From: Alphaproteobacteria bacterium
Lineage (GTDB): Bacteria > Pseudomonadota > Alphaproteobacteria > Rhizobiales > Xanthobacteraceae
Reading direction: 5' to 3'
Assembly: GCA_005884465.1 (NCBI GenBank)
Contig: VAZH01000027.1
Location: 1 to 11,722, forward strand
DNA: 11,722 bases
Shown one piece after another: positions 1-6,214 of this stretch. The notes under the pieces were generated by a model. It made no database searches. It was not told where the DNA came from and saw only the letters and a program-made list of their open reading frames with translations. Position numbers and translations under genes: made by a program. The number at the start of each line of letters is the position of its first letter. Position 1 is the stretch's first letter.

Positions 1-343
1 TGACAGATCCGGTCGCCCCCACGCGCGGCGGGAAATCTCGGGAAGAGCAGGGGTGCGCTGAGACACGGCGACAACACTCCGCGCTCGTCCTGGCACCGGC
101 GTCGACAGCTTCGCCGCCGAAAACTCCACCTGCGCCGAATTGAAAGACAACCGTCCAAGGGCCGTGAACCGCGGGAGGAGCAACGCCGCAACCGACGGGA
201 TCGCAAACCCGCCACCGCCGTGCGATAAGCCGTCAGCCACCCGCCGACGAAACCATTTTGAGGAACCCACGAAACTACCCTGAAACAAATCGGGGGTAAG
301 TCTCCTGCCAACACGCGGCGCCAAAGGCGCCAGGAGGCTCCCA
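1..343. other. Left-edge intergenic stretch, no supported gene
   Basis: No convincing coding region lies here. One forward frame is open from base 4 to the TAA at 226-228, but it reads as an arginine-rich stretch without a start codon, typical of a high-GC shadow. A reverse frame is open from the edge to beyond base 288 with only GTG and TTG starts and no ribosome binding site; it runs on under the next gene, so its openness means little. The last 45 bases form the leader of the small gene at 344. I found no recognisable promoter: a GGAAC at 262-266 lacks a partner GTT at the EcfG spacing. Confidence 0.5.
302..336 (+). promoter_or_regulatory. Leader hairpin that can cover the Shine-Dalgarno sequence
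   Basis: Just before the ATG at 344, GGCGCC at 317-322 and GGCGCC at 326-331 pair perfectly around an AAA loop. CTCCT at 302-306 can then pair with AGGAG at 332-336, which is the core of the AGGAGG ribosome binding site (332-337, six bases before the ATG). The arrangement could hold the ribosome binding site closed and open it with heat or a ligand. The pairing is seen in the sequence; regulation is only inferred, and the outer pairing must span a ten-base unpaired segment (307-316). Confidence 0.35.
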
Positions 344-538
344 ATGAACCACTCAATTCACTCGGCGGACCGTTCTACCCACCTGAAAATCGTGGTAGTC
401 GCGCTCATTGCCGGGATTGCGGTGGCTGGTTTCGGTATCGCCGCCCGCACGAGCTCGGATTACGCCCAGACCGCTCACGTCGTTAAGGCCGGCAAGCTGA
501 TGACGGTAACCAGTTCGGATGCTTTGGTCGTCCGCTAG
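344..538 (+). CDS. Small single-pass membrane protein, 64 residues, function unknown
   Basis: The start is well supported: AGGAGG lies six bases before the ATG. The protein has a polar N-terminus of about 14 residues, one hydrophobic segment at about residues 15-34 (KIVVVALIAGIAVAGFGIAA), and a polar tail of about 30 residues ending VVR. It could be a signal anchor or an uncleaved leader with the tail in the periplasm. Proteins beginning MN(N/H)SIHSADR with this layout recur in Bradyrhizobium genomes, as I recall, annotated only as hypothetical. No catalytic or binding motif is visible. It stands alone, converging with the membrane protein gene on the other strand 118 bases downstream. Confidence is high that it is a gene; no function is assigned. 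Confidence 0.75.
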   Translation: MNHSIHSADRSTHLKIVVVALIAGIAVAGFGIAARTSSDYAQTAHVVKAGKLMTVTSSDALVVR

Positions 539-562
539 GCAAATCCAGAATTTTGAGGATAT

Positions 563-599
563 GGCCGCCTCCGGGTAGCTTTTTTGCTCTTTGGCGGCC
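563..599. repeat. Inverted repeat between convergent genes
   Basis: GGCCGCC at 563-569 and GGCGGCC at 593-599 form a perfect seven-pair stem around a 23-base loop that contains a run of six T. It sits between the stops of the 64-residue protein gene and the membrane protein gene. The T run is inside the loop rather than after the stem, so this is not a canonical terminator in either direction. Confidence 0.25.
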
Positions 600-656
600 T
601 GAAACAAGACCCCCGAACCTTTCCCTACCCTTACCGCAGCATCACCGGAAACGTTC

Positions 657-2276
657 TCATCCGTCTTGCCCCGCACGCCGGATTTTCTCACAAGCAAGGC
701 CTACCGTATAGATTTGAATACCTTCGACCGAGCAATGGTCAGGCTTCAGTTCAAGCAGCCCGTTTGAGGTTTTGGCGTTGAGCTCGAGGGAGGTCCGCAC
801 CACGATGCATGGGTATTCCTTGGCCAGCTGCGCATAGCTATAGGGGTGAAAATTCTTGAGCAGCAGATTGCGATAAAAATTGTGGTCCAAGAGCGGCACC
901 TCGAACGCGCGCGCATAGGCTTCGGAGAAGCGATCCTCAATTTGCGGGGTGCCGAGCGTCATGTCGGCGCCGTGATTCAGTTCATTCTCCGGCGCCCGCA
1001 CGAACATGCCTGACACGTTGGCGCAGTAAGGACCGGCCGTCCTGACCGCCTTCGAGAGTTTTGCGCCGGTATTGTTAAAGGCGATCCATCTGAGGGCTTC
1101 GCTCCTGATCTCAAGCAGCGAGGTGGAGATCAGGACGGCGCAGACCAGCGCCGATGAACCGACGATCGCCCGCGGCGATAGTTGTGGAAACAGCCGTCTC
1201 ATCTCAATCACCGTCAGGACGAGAACGCCGCCCGTCAGCACCCAGGAAGCAAGCATGTAATGCAGGTTAAAATGCTTCGATGTTGCCACCAGTTGCGCGG
1301 CAAACGCGAGGAAGGCCGCAACGAGCGTCAGGCTGACCGGGTCGAGATAGCGCCGGCTGGTCAGCATTTGCGCCACTGCAGCGAGGGCTCCGGCCGTGAA
1401 CACCGCAGAGATAATCGGGGCTGCCGTGATTATTGCAGCCATGTTCGGCCAGAATACGTTGAAGTCGATGAAGCCTGCCTCGCCTTCGCCGTAGATGCCC
1501 TTGTGGGTCGCCACGCTCACCAGCCAGTGAAAGCCGCCCGTAAACACCAGCGGATTCAAAACGCGGTTAAAGATAAAGAATGCAAACGGCCCGACCACGG
1601 CGGCCGTTGCGAACGCCCACCGATTTCGAAGCAAACTCACGCCCATCACAGCCAAGGGCGCGTGCAAATATTTGGATGACAGGCCGAGTGCGAATATCAG
1701 CCCCTGCGTCGCACCGAGACCAATCGTCGGTCCCTTTTCGTCGAGCGCGGCCTTGAGGACGAGTGCCATTCCAAGAATGGCGCAGGAAACCATCAGGCTT
1801 TCCGGGATCAGCATTATCTCGAAGTGCAGCACCTCGGAGCTGACAAAGGGCGCGACTTGAAACAGAATCGCCGCAAGCCAGCTGCGTGTCGCATTCCTGA
1901 CGATGATGCCTGAAACCAATAATACGCCGGACAAGATCACTGCTTCGGCCGCGCGCGCGGCATAGATAATCGCGTCGTAGTTCTTCAGTCCAAATTCGAT
2001 AACATCCGAACGGCCGGCGAGAAACGTCCACAACTTGATGATGATCCCGACCAAGAGAATCGTCGTCGTGCCGGGATGATCGTTTTTCATCATTGGATAA
2101 CCCGCCGCCCAGGCGAGACCATTCATCGCATAGGCGGATTCGGGATCCACCTGCCGCCCCCAGGGCGCCGAATTGGCTGAATAGAGGAGCGCCACGATCA
2201 AGTAGAGAAGCGGAAATACGGCAACCGCGTATCTGGCCCACCGGTCTTTGGCGGGCTCGTCCGGAAAATACGTCAT
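657..2276 (-). CDS. Multi-pass membrane protein, probable GT-C-type glycosyltransferase
   Basis: An integral membrane protein of 539 residues. Hydrophobic segments appear at about residues 17-34, 70-87, 111-126, 132-146, 160-176, 190-215, 221-238, 278-302, 314-332, 339-358 and 370-388, followed by a soluble C-terminal part of about 150 residues. The first extracytoplasmic loop carries acidic residues in VDPESAY (D44) and NDHPG (D66-H67). These resemble the catalytic Asp and the His-Pro motif of GT-C/ArnT/PMT-type transferases, which move sugars from polyprenyl-phosphate donors in the periplasm. The frame is open back to a TTG at 2411, but the extra 45 residues are polar and unlike a membrane protein N-terminus, so the ATG at 2276 is chosen; the ribosome binding site there is weak. 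Four Cys lie in the C-terminal part. Donor and acceptor cannot be read from the sequence, and no polysaccharide genes adjoin it. Confidence 0.7.
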   Translation of the reverse strand: MTYFPDEPAKDRWARYAVAVFPLLYLIVALLYSANSAPWGRQVDPESAYAMNGLAWAAGYPMMKNDHPGTTTILLVGIIIKLWTFLAGRSDVIEFGLKNYDAIIYAARAAEAVILSGVLLVSGIIVRNATRSWLAAILFQVAPFVSSEVLHFEIMLIPESLMVSCAILGMALVLKAALDEKGPTIGLGATQGLIFALGLSSKYLHAPLAVMGVSLLRNRWAFATAAVVGPFAFFIFNRVLNPLVFTGGFHWLVSVATHKGIYGEGEAGFIDFNVFWPNMAAIITAAPIISAVFTAGALAAVAQMLTSRRYLDPVSLTLVAAFLAFAAQLVATSKHFNLHYMLASWVLTGGVLVLTVIEMRRLFPQLSPRAIVGSSALVCAVLISTSLLEIRSEALRWIAFNNTGAKLSKAVRTAGPYCANVSGMFVRAPENELNHGADMTLGTPQIEDRFSEAYARAFEVPLLDHNFYRNLLLKNFHPYSYAQLAKEYPCIVVRTSLELNAKTSNGLLELKPDHCSVEGIQIYTVGLACEKIRRAGQDG

Positions 2277-2434
2277 GCCCGCCTGCCCAGCCTCACGCTC
2301 TCGGTCCGGCGGCCTGCAGACGCGACCGGATGCGCAGGCCTTGGAACGCGGAACCGAAATAGTGATGGGAGTTGAATTTTTGAAATCCGGCGTCGAATCT
2401 GTCGCGGCCAAGGCGGCCTAAGTGCTTGAAATGA

Positions 2435-2511
2435 TGGCGCGAGAGACGGGACTCGAACCCGCGGCCTCCGCCGTGACAGGGCGGCGCTCTAACCAACTGA
2501 GCTACTCCCGC
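2435..2511 (-). tRNA. tRNA-Asp (anticodon GUC)
   Basis: A complete 77-base cloverleaf. The acceptor stem GCGGGAG/CTCTCGC has one G-U pair, the D arm contains AGTTGGTTA, the anticodon stem is CCGCC/GGCGG around CTGTCAC with anticodon GTC at 2475-2477, the variable loop is AGGCC, and the T loop is TTCGAGT. Discriminator G73, an identity element of aspartate tRNAs, is present, and CCA is encoded. A promoter is visible 39 bases upstream. Confidence 0.97.
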
Positions 2512-2549
2512 GGATGCCGTAATCTGAAACCGATCCGCACAGTCACGAG

Positions 2550-2578
2550 GGCATAAAGGCGCGCCCCGTTTTAGTCAA
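2550..2578 (-). promoter_or_regulatory. Sigma-70-type promoter for tRNA-Asp
   Basis: On the minus strand TTGACT (2578-2573) is followed after exactly 17 bases by TATGCC (2555-2550). The inferred transcription start near 2543 leaves a leader of about 32 bases before the tRNA. The -35 box matches TTGACA at five of six positions; the -10 matches less well, as is common in alphaproteobacteria. Spacing and position fit a stable-RNA promoter. Confidence 0.55.
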
Positions 2579-2734
2579 GGTTGTCACGAATCCTCCCGCC
2601 AGTTGGGCATTTTCGGGATGTCGATGCAAATAATAGGCTGTTTATCGGCAAAACAGCGTAGTCAGGCGCCCCCCGAATCGCTTAATGCCTGATACGTCTA
2701 AAGTTCCTAAGCCATCAACAATGAGGAGGGCCAT

Positions 2735-3034
2735 ATGGCGAAGAAGGCAGCGACCCCGACTACCGTCACACTCAAGCATCTCGCAGCGGCAATCGCCGAA
2801 GAGCAAGAGTTGTCGAAGAAGCAGGCTGAGTCCATTCTCAACGACATGGTCAGCCGGATCACCAAGCATCTGAAGAAGGGCGAGCGCATCCGCATCGTCG
2901 GTCTCGGCATCCTGCAGGTGCGCAAGCGCGCTGCCCGCATGGGCCGCAACCCCGCCACCGGCGAGGCGATCCACATCAAGGCCAGCAAGAAGGTTGCCTT
3001 CCGCGCAGCCAAGGAGCTCAAGGAAGCCGTCTGA
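2735..3034 (+). CDS. HU-family nucleoid DNA-binding protein
   Basis: A small, basic, histone-like protein of 99 residues that binds and bends DNA without strong sequence preference, normally as a dimer in the nucleoid. The helical dimerisation body spans about residues 12-48, followed by the beta-sheet saddle. The arm motif RNPATG (71-76) includes the intercalating proline P73, and the C-terminal helix runs FRAAKELKEAV. It is longer than the usual 90 residues because of an N-terminal extension (MAKKAATPTTV). The turn usually written GFGTF is GLGIL here (56-60), marking a divergent HU rather than a textbook HupB. The start is fixed by AGGAGG at 2724-2729, five bases before the ATG. In many proteobacteria hupB follows lon directly; here HU is nearly 3.2 kb from the lon stop and on the opposite strand, so I do not assign hupB. 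Confidence 0.92.
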   Translation: MAKKAATPTTVTLKHLAAAIAEEQELSKKQAESILNDMVSRITKHLKKGERIRIVGLGILQVRKRAARMGRNPATGEAIHIKASKKVAFRAAKELKEAV

Positions 3035-3048
3035 CAAGACGCCTTTTC

Positions 3049-3087
3049 CAAGGCTTGACTTCAAGGCTTGACTTCAAGGCTTGACTT
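3049..3087 (+). repeat. Three perfect tandem copies of a 13-base unit
   Basis: CAAGGCTTGACTT occurs three times back to back (3049-3061, 3062-3074, 3075-3087) without mismatch. It begins 15 bases after the HU stop codon. Each unit holds the near-palindrome CAAG-G-CTTG, and each junction makes the perfect palindrome CTTGA-CT-TCAAG, so the array could fold as hairpins. The TTGACT within each unit looks like a -35 box, but no matching -10 lies at the right distance. Confidence 0.95.
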
Positions 3088-3129
3088 AGCGTCATTCCGC
3101 GCGGCGTACGCGGCCCCCGGGATGACGCT
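3088..3129. repeat. REP-like palindrome, possible HU terminator
   Basis: AGCGTCATTCCG (3088-3099) and CGGGATGACGCT (3118-3129) are inverted repeats that differ at one position, which forms a G-U pair on one strand. They flank an 18-base GC-rich centre containing the palindrome GCGTACGC. Elements built on GTCATTCCG...CGGGATGAC are, as I recall, dispersed in intergenic regions of Bradyrhizobium and relatives. The position directly after HU would allow transcript end protection or termination, but no clean T run follows. Confidence 0.7.
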
Positions 3130-3165
3130 TCTTCCGCCGCTCAGGTTTTCGGCGTTAGCGCGGTT

Positions 3166-4419
3166 TTGACTGTGTCCATCAGGTTCACCCACACCGTGAC
3201 CGAGCGCTTTCTGCGCTATGTGGTGATCGACACCCAGTCGGACCCGGCGTCAGAGACCTGCCCCTCCACTGAGAAGCAAAAAGACTTGGGCCGCCTGCTC
3301 GCGGCCGAACTGCAGGCCATGGGAATCCGTGACGCCCATCTCGATGAATACGGCTACGTCTACGCGACCATCCCGGCGAATACGGACAAAAAGGTTCCGG
3401 TCATTTGCTTCTGTTCGCATATGGATACCTCGCCCGACTGCACCGGCAAGGACGTCAAGCCGCAGATCGTACGGAATTATCGCGGCGGCGACATCGTGCT
3501 GCCGGGCGACCCTACGCAGATCATCCGGGCCGCGGATCATCCCGCATTATTGGACCAGATCGGCCACGACATCGTCACGTCAGACGGCACCACGCTGTTA
3601 GGGGCCGACAACAAGGCCGGTCTCGCCGAAATTATGGATGCAGTGCATTTCCTGCTGCAAAATCCGCAGATCAAGCACGGCGCCATCAAGATCCTGTTCA
3701 CGCCCGACGAAGAAATCGGCCGCGGCGTCGACAAGGTCGACCTGAAAAAGCTCGGCGCCGATTTCGCCTACACCATCGATGGCGAAACCGCGGGGAATAT
3801 CGAGGACGAGACCTTCTCTGCCGACGCCGCCACCCTCACCATCGAAGGGGTCAGCGCCCATCCCGGCTTCGCCAAGGGCAAGATGGAGCACGCGATCAAG
3901 ATCGCTGCCGCGATCGTCGAGCGTCTGCCCAGAGGTAGTTGTTCGCCCGAAACCACCGAGGGCAAGGAAGGATTCCTGCATCCGATCGGCATCTCGGGCG
4001 CGCTGGAGAAAGCCACGCTCAGCTTCATCGTGCGCGATTTCACCGATGAGGGCTTGAAGGAGAAGGAAGTCCTGCTTGAAGGCATCGTCAAGGAAGTAAT
4101 GAAGGGTTTCCCGCGCTCAACCTGCCGGCTGGAAATCAAACAGCAGTACCGGAACATGAAGCGGGTGATAGACCATCATCCCCAAGTCGTCGACAACGCG
4201 ATGGAGGCGATCCGCCGCGCGGGGCTCAAGCCGGTGAAGGCGAGCGTTCGCGGCGGCACCGACGGCTCGCGGCTGTCGTTCATGGGACTGCCCTGCCCCA
4301 ATATTTTCGCCGGCGAGCACGCGTTTCATTCGCGGCTGGAATGGGTAAGCCGGCAGGATATGGAAAGGGCCGTCCAGACCATCGTCCATCTCGCCATGAT
4401 CTGGGAAGAGCGGGCCTAG
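3166..4419 (+). CDS. pepT: Peptidase T, tripeptide aminopeptidase (M20B)
   Basis: A cytoplasmic zinc aminopeptidase of 417 residues that removes the N-terminal residue from tripeptides and so recycles peptides left by proteases. The dizinc ligands of the M20 family are all visible: H85 and D87 in SHMDTSPD, D148 in LLGADNKAG, the E182-E183 pair in TPDEEIGRG, D205 in YTIDGE, and H388 near the end. The substrate-binding signature NYRGGDI (104-110) and RGGTDGSRLSFMGLPCPN (362-379) match peptidase T rather than other M20 enzymes. Length agrees with the E. coli enzyme (about 408). The start is uncertain: there is no good ribosome binding site, and TTG at 3166, GTG at 3172 and GTG at 3196 are all in frame; homology needs the protein from about TERFLRYV. 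Nothing suggests co-regulation with HU, because a repeat and a palindrome lie between them. Confidence 0.95.
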   Translation: MTVSIRFTHTVTERFLRYVVIDTQSDPASETCPSTEKQKDLGRLLAAELQAMGIRDAHLDEYGYVYATIPANTDKKVPVICFCSHMDTSPDCTGKDVKPQIVRNYRGGDIVLPGDPTQIIRAADHPALLDQIGHDIVTSDGTTLLGADNKAGLAEIMDAVHFLLQNPQIKHGAIKILFTPDEEIGRGVDKVDLKKLGADFAYTIDGETAGNIEDETFSADAATLTIEGVSAHPGFAKGKMEHAIKIAAAIVERLPRGSCSPETTEGKEGFLHPIGISGALEKATLSFIVRDFTDEGLKEKEVLLEGIVKEVMKGFPRSTCRLEIKQQYRNMKRVIDHHPQVVDNAMEAIRRAGLKPVKASVRGGTDGSRLSFMGLPCPNIFAGEHAFHSRLEWVSRQDMERAVQTIVHLAMIWEERA

Positions 4420-4434
4420 GTTTACGAGGCCCGC
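4410..4434. terminator. Hairpin shared by two convergent stop codons
   Basis: GCGGGCCT (4410-4417) and AGGCCCGC (4427-4434) form a perfect eight-pair GC-rich stem with a nine-base loop. The pepT stop TAG (4417-4419) starts at the end of one arm and the methyltransferase stop (4424-4422 on the minus strand) is in the loop. It may act as a bidirectional transcription barrier, but neither side has the T run of an intrinsic terminator. Confidence 0.4.
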
Positions 4435-5282
4435 GCTGTCACGATCCAGAGCGATGCCGGCAGTGGCACTGCCTGTCCTTTGGCAAAGGGTGTGAGCGCT
4501 TGGCGGATCGAATTCGCGGCCGCGGCACGCAAGTCAGGCGGTTGACCCTCAAGCGCGCGGCTTGCCGGTCCGATTTCGAGCGCGGTTTCGACCGCGGCAT
4601 CAAGACCGCGCCCTGTTGCGACATCGAGCGACAGATCGCACCGCTCCATTTCTATCCCTGAAAATCCGGCCTCGCTTAATATTCGCTGCACCCGCTGTTC
4701 GGAAGCAAACGAGAACGGACCGGGGTCTTCCGGTCCAAGCTGCGGCAGTTTTGGGACGTATTGGTAGGCAGCCTGAAGCGGCAGCATCAGCCAGGGGTTA
4801 TCGCGTGGCTCGCGCCAGCAGACGAATGCCAGCCTTCCCGACGGACGCAGCGCCCGGCGCATATTGAAAAAGGAAACAGCCGGCTCGGCGAAGAACATCA
4901 CGCCGAACCGCGATACCATGAGATCGAAGCTTGCTGAAACGAACGGGTATACGGTTGCGTCCGCAAGCGCGAAGTCGACCGGCATCCCCGCGGGCGCGAT
5001 TTGCCGCGCCCGAGCCAGCATCGGTGCCGAAACGTCGATGCCGTAGACATGTCCGGTCGGCCCGACTTTTTGCGCGAACGCAATGGTGGTGGCCCCACAG
5101 CCGCACCCCACATCGACAATCCGTTCGCCGGCCCTGGGCGTGGCGCGATCGATCAAGATATCGGAAACAGGCGCGAGCAAAGCGTCCTGCACCTGCTGCC
5201 GTTCGGTCCAGTGCTGGCCACCTGGTCCGTTCCAGTACGCAATCTGGTCCGCATTTAGATCGTGGCCTGCCGGTATATCCAT
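4422..5282 (-). CDS. Class I SAM-dependent methyltransferase
   Basis: A 286-residue cytoplasmic methyltransferase of the Rossmann-fold UbiE/Methyltransf_11-25 type. SAM motif I is VDVGCGCGATT (56-66), the ribose-binding acid is D83 in VYGIDVS, motif II/III lies in FDLMVSRFGVMFF (119-131), and RPSGRLAFVCW (146-156) is the usual strand after it. The N-terminus NADQIAYWNGPGGQHW resembles a group of small-molecule methyltransferases in rhizobia. The C-terminal 130 residues probably form the substrate lid. The ATG lies six bases after the stop of the small exported protein gene, with no good ribosome binding site of its own, which suggests translational coupling. It converges with pepT at a two-base gap. 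The substrate cannot be predicted; calling it ubiE would be unjustified. Confidence 0.9.
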   Translation of the reverse strand: MDIPAGHDLNADQIAYWNGPGGQHWTERQQVQDALLAPVSDILIDRATPRAGERIVDVGCGCGATTIAFAQKVGPTGHVYGIDVSAPMLARARQIAPAGMPVDFALADATVYPFVSASFDLMVSRFGVMFFAEPAVSFFNMRRALRPSGRLAFVCWREPRDNPWLMLPLQAAYQYVPKLPQLGPEDPGPFSFASEQRVQRILSEAGFSGIEMERCDLSLDVATGRGLDAAVETALEIGPASRALEGQPPDLRAAAANSIRQALTPFAKGQAVPLPASLWIVTARAS

Positions 5283-5288
5283 CGCGCG

Positions 5289-5567
5289 CTAATTCGTGGT
5301 GTCGGGTTTGGTGCGCTTCGAAGGAGCAGCCTTCGCAGCCGCCTTGGGCGCGCTTTCGCTCCGCACGTTGCCCCAGGGGTCAGTCGGGCCTTGATCAGGA
5401 ATGTTACCGAGCGATCGCTTGTAGGCTTTTTCCGCTTGCCGTTCGCCCTCGATCTGCTGTGGCGTCTTTTCCTTGTCAGTATCGCCGTACTTGGGAATCG
5501 ATTGGCTTTGGGCGTACGCAGGCCCGGCCAGGAACGCGATTATGGCTGCGGCGGCGAAAATTCTCAT
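5289..5567 (-). CDS. Small exported protein, function unknown
   Basis: A 92-residue protein with a clear Sec signal peptide: MRIF, a hydrophobic core of alanine, isoleucine and leucine, and a likely cleavage site after AYA (residue 19). The mature part of about 73 residues is hydrophilic. It includes KEKTPQQIEGERQAEKAYKR, then a Pro/Gly stretch with TDPWGNVR, and ends in an Ala-Lys-Pro-rich tail that suggests disorder. An ATG two codons earlier (5573) is in frame, but GAGGG at 5579-5575 sits one base before it and seven before the ATG at 5567, so the latter is chosen. The start lies 20 bases after the 3' end of tRNA-Val and the stop six bases before the methyltransferase start, so the three are probably one transcript. 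I do not recognise a characterised homologue. Confidence 0.8.
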   Translation of the reverse strand: MRIFAAAAIIAFLAGPAYAQSQSIPKYGDTDKEKTPQQIEGERQAEKAYKRSLGNIPDQGPTDPWGNVRSESAPKAAAKAAPSKRTKPDTTN

Positions 5568-5587
5568 GCGCATACCCTCGGGATGTC

Positions 5588-5664
5588 TGGTAGGCGGTGA
5601 CGGATTCGAACCGCCGACCCTCTCGGTGTAAACGAGATGCTCTAACCAGCTGAGCTAACCGCCC
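5588..5664 (-). tRNA. tRNA-Val (anticodon UAC)
   Basis: A 77-base cloverleaf. The acceptor is GGGCGGT/ACCGCCT, the D arm is normal, the anticodon stem is TCTCG/CGAGA around TTTACAC with anticodon TAC at 5630-5628, the variable region is GGGTC, the T loop is TTCGAAT, discriminator A73 is present, and CCA is encoded. The first acceptor pair is G1-U72 rather than the usual G1-C72, and the T stem has one G-U pair. Confidence 0.96.
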
Positions 5665-5674
5665 TCCATCCCGT

Positions 5675-5703
5675 GTTTAGCCTTGGGCGCCCCTTCGGTG
5701 CAA
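5675..5703 (-). promoter_or_regulatory. Possible promoter for tRNA-Val
   Basis: On the minus strand TTGCAC (5703-5698) and CTAAAC (5680-5675) are 17 bases apart, just after the GFA gene stop and just before the tRNA. The -10 is poor, and the inferred start would be only a few bases before the tRNA 5' end. It could equally be read through from the GFA gene. Confidence 0.3.
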
Positions 5704-5713
5704 GGTCGGATGC

Positions 5714-6115
5714 CTAATCGGCTGGTCGGCCCGGCAATTCCTCCAGACCGCTGATCCATGGCACCGCGGATCGGCACCAGATTTGCCGCCTCGGCTTGAG
5801 CCGGTCGCGCTGGCGGATACTGCCCCAGCGAATTCCCCAGTCGTCTGGGCCACCCTCGCCGCTGGTGAAAAGCGGCGAACCGCATTCCGGGCAGAAATGC
5901 TGAAAGCGCGTCCTGCCGTTATCGCCGGTCTTGGCGTAGACCTTGGGCACCTTCCCCGTCATCCGGATTTGTTCGCCCGAGCAGATCACCGTGACCCTGT
6001 AAGGCGATCCGGTGAGCACCTGGCAATCTGTGCAGTGACAGATCGACACCCGCTCTGGATCGATGTCGGCCTGAAAAGTAATCGAACCGCAATGGCATTG
6101 CCCGTCGATGTTCAT
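5714..6115 (-). CDS. GFA/CENP-V family zinc protein
   Basis: A 133-residue protein of the family named after glutathione-dependent formaldehyde-activating enzyme. The cysteine pattern is complete: C7 and C9 in QCHCGSI, C26, C28 and C31 in CHCTDC, and C75 and C78 in FCPECGS, which together bind the structural and second zinc ions. The family fold is a beta-sandwich; most members have no proven activity, and only a few were linked to S-hydroxymethyl-glutathione formation. No formaldehyde or glutathione gene adjoins it. The ATG is preceded by a weak GAAATGAG, so translation may be modest. It lies 99 bases downstream of the lon stop in the same direction, but a strong terminator separates them, so it must have its own promoter or depend on read-through. 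Confidence 0.9.
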   Translation of the reverse strand: MNIDGQCHCGSITFQADIDPERVSICHCTDCQVLTGSPYRVTVICSGEQIRMTGKVPKVYAKTGDNGRTRFQHFCPECGSPLFTSGEGGPDDWGIRWGSIRQRDRLKPRRQIWCRSAVPWISGLEELPGRPAD

Positions 6116-6169
6116 CTCATTTCAACCCGATAGCCGCGATGAGGCCGATCCGCGCAAAAGAGCAAAAGA

Positions 6170-6191
6170 AACGGCGCCCGAAGGCGCCGTT
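6170..6191 (-). terminator. Intrinsic terminator after lon
   Basis: On the minus strand AACGGCGCC and GGCGCCGTT form a perfect nine-pair stem closed by the very stable C(UUCG)G loop. It is followed by TCTTTTGCTCTTTT, a T-rich tail. It begins 23 bases after the lon stop codon. Confidence 0.9.
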
Positions 6192-6214
6192 CTCCCATTT
6201 CACAATCGGAACGT

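Noticed and set aside
1..240. Reverse-strand gene running off the left edge
   Set aside because: The frame is open, but it continues open upstream under the next gene and has only GTG/TTG starts without a ribosome binding site.
262..290. EcfG general-stress promoter before the 64-residue gene
   Set aside because: GGAAC is present, but no GTT follows at 16-19 bases.
1182..1679. 165-residue plus-strand frame
   Set aside because: It is antisense to the membrane protein gene, with His/Arg-rich composition and no ribosome binding site.
2277..2411. N-terminal extension of the membrane protein from TTG 2411
   Set aside because: The 45 extra residues are polar and do not fit a membrane protein N-terminus; the ATG at 2276 is more likely.
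4931..5593. 220-residue plus-strand frame
   Set aside because: It overlaps the methyltransferase and exported protein genes, and is Arg/Ser/Pro-rich as shadows are.
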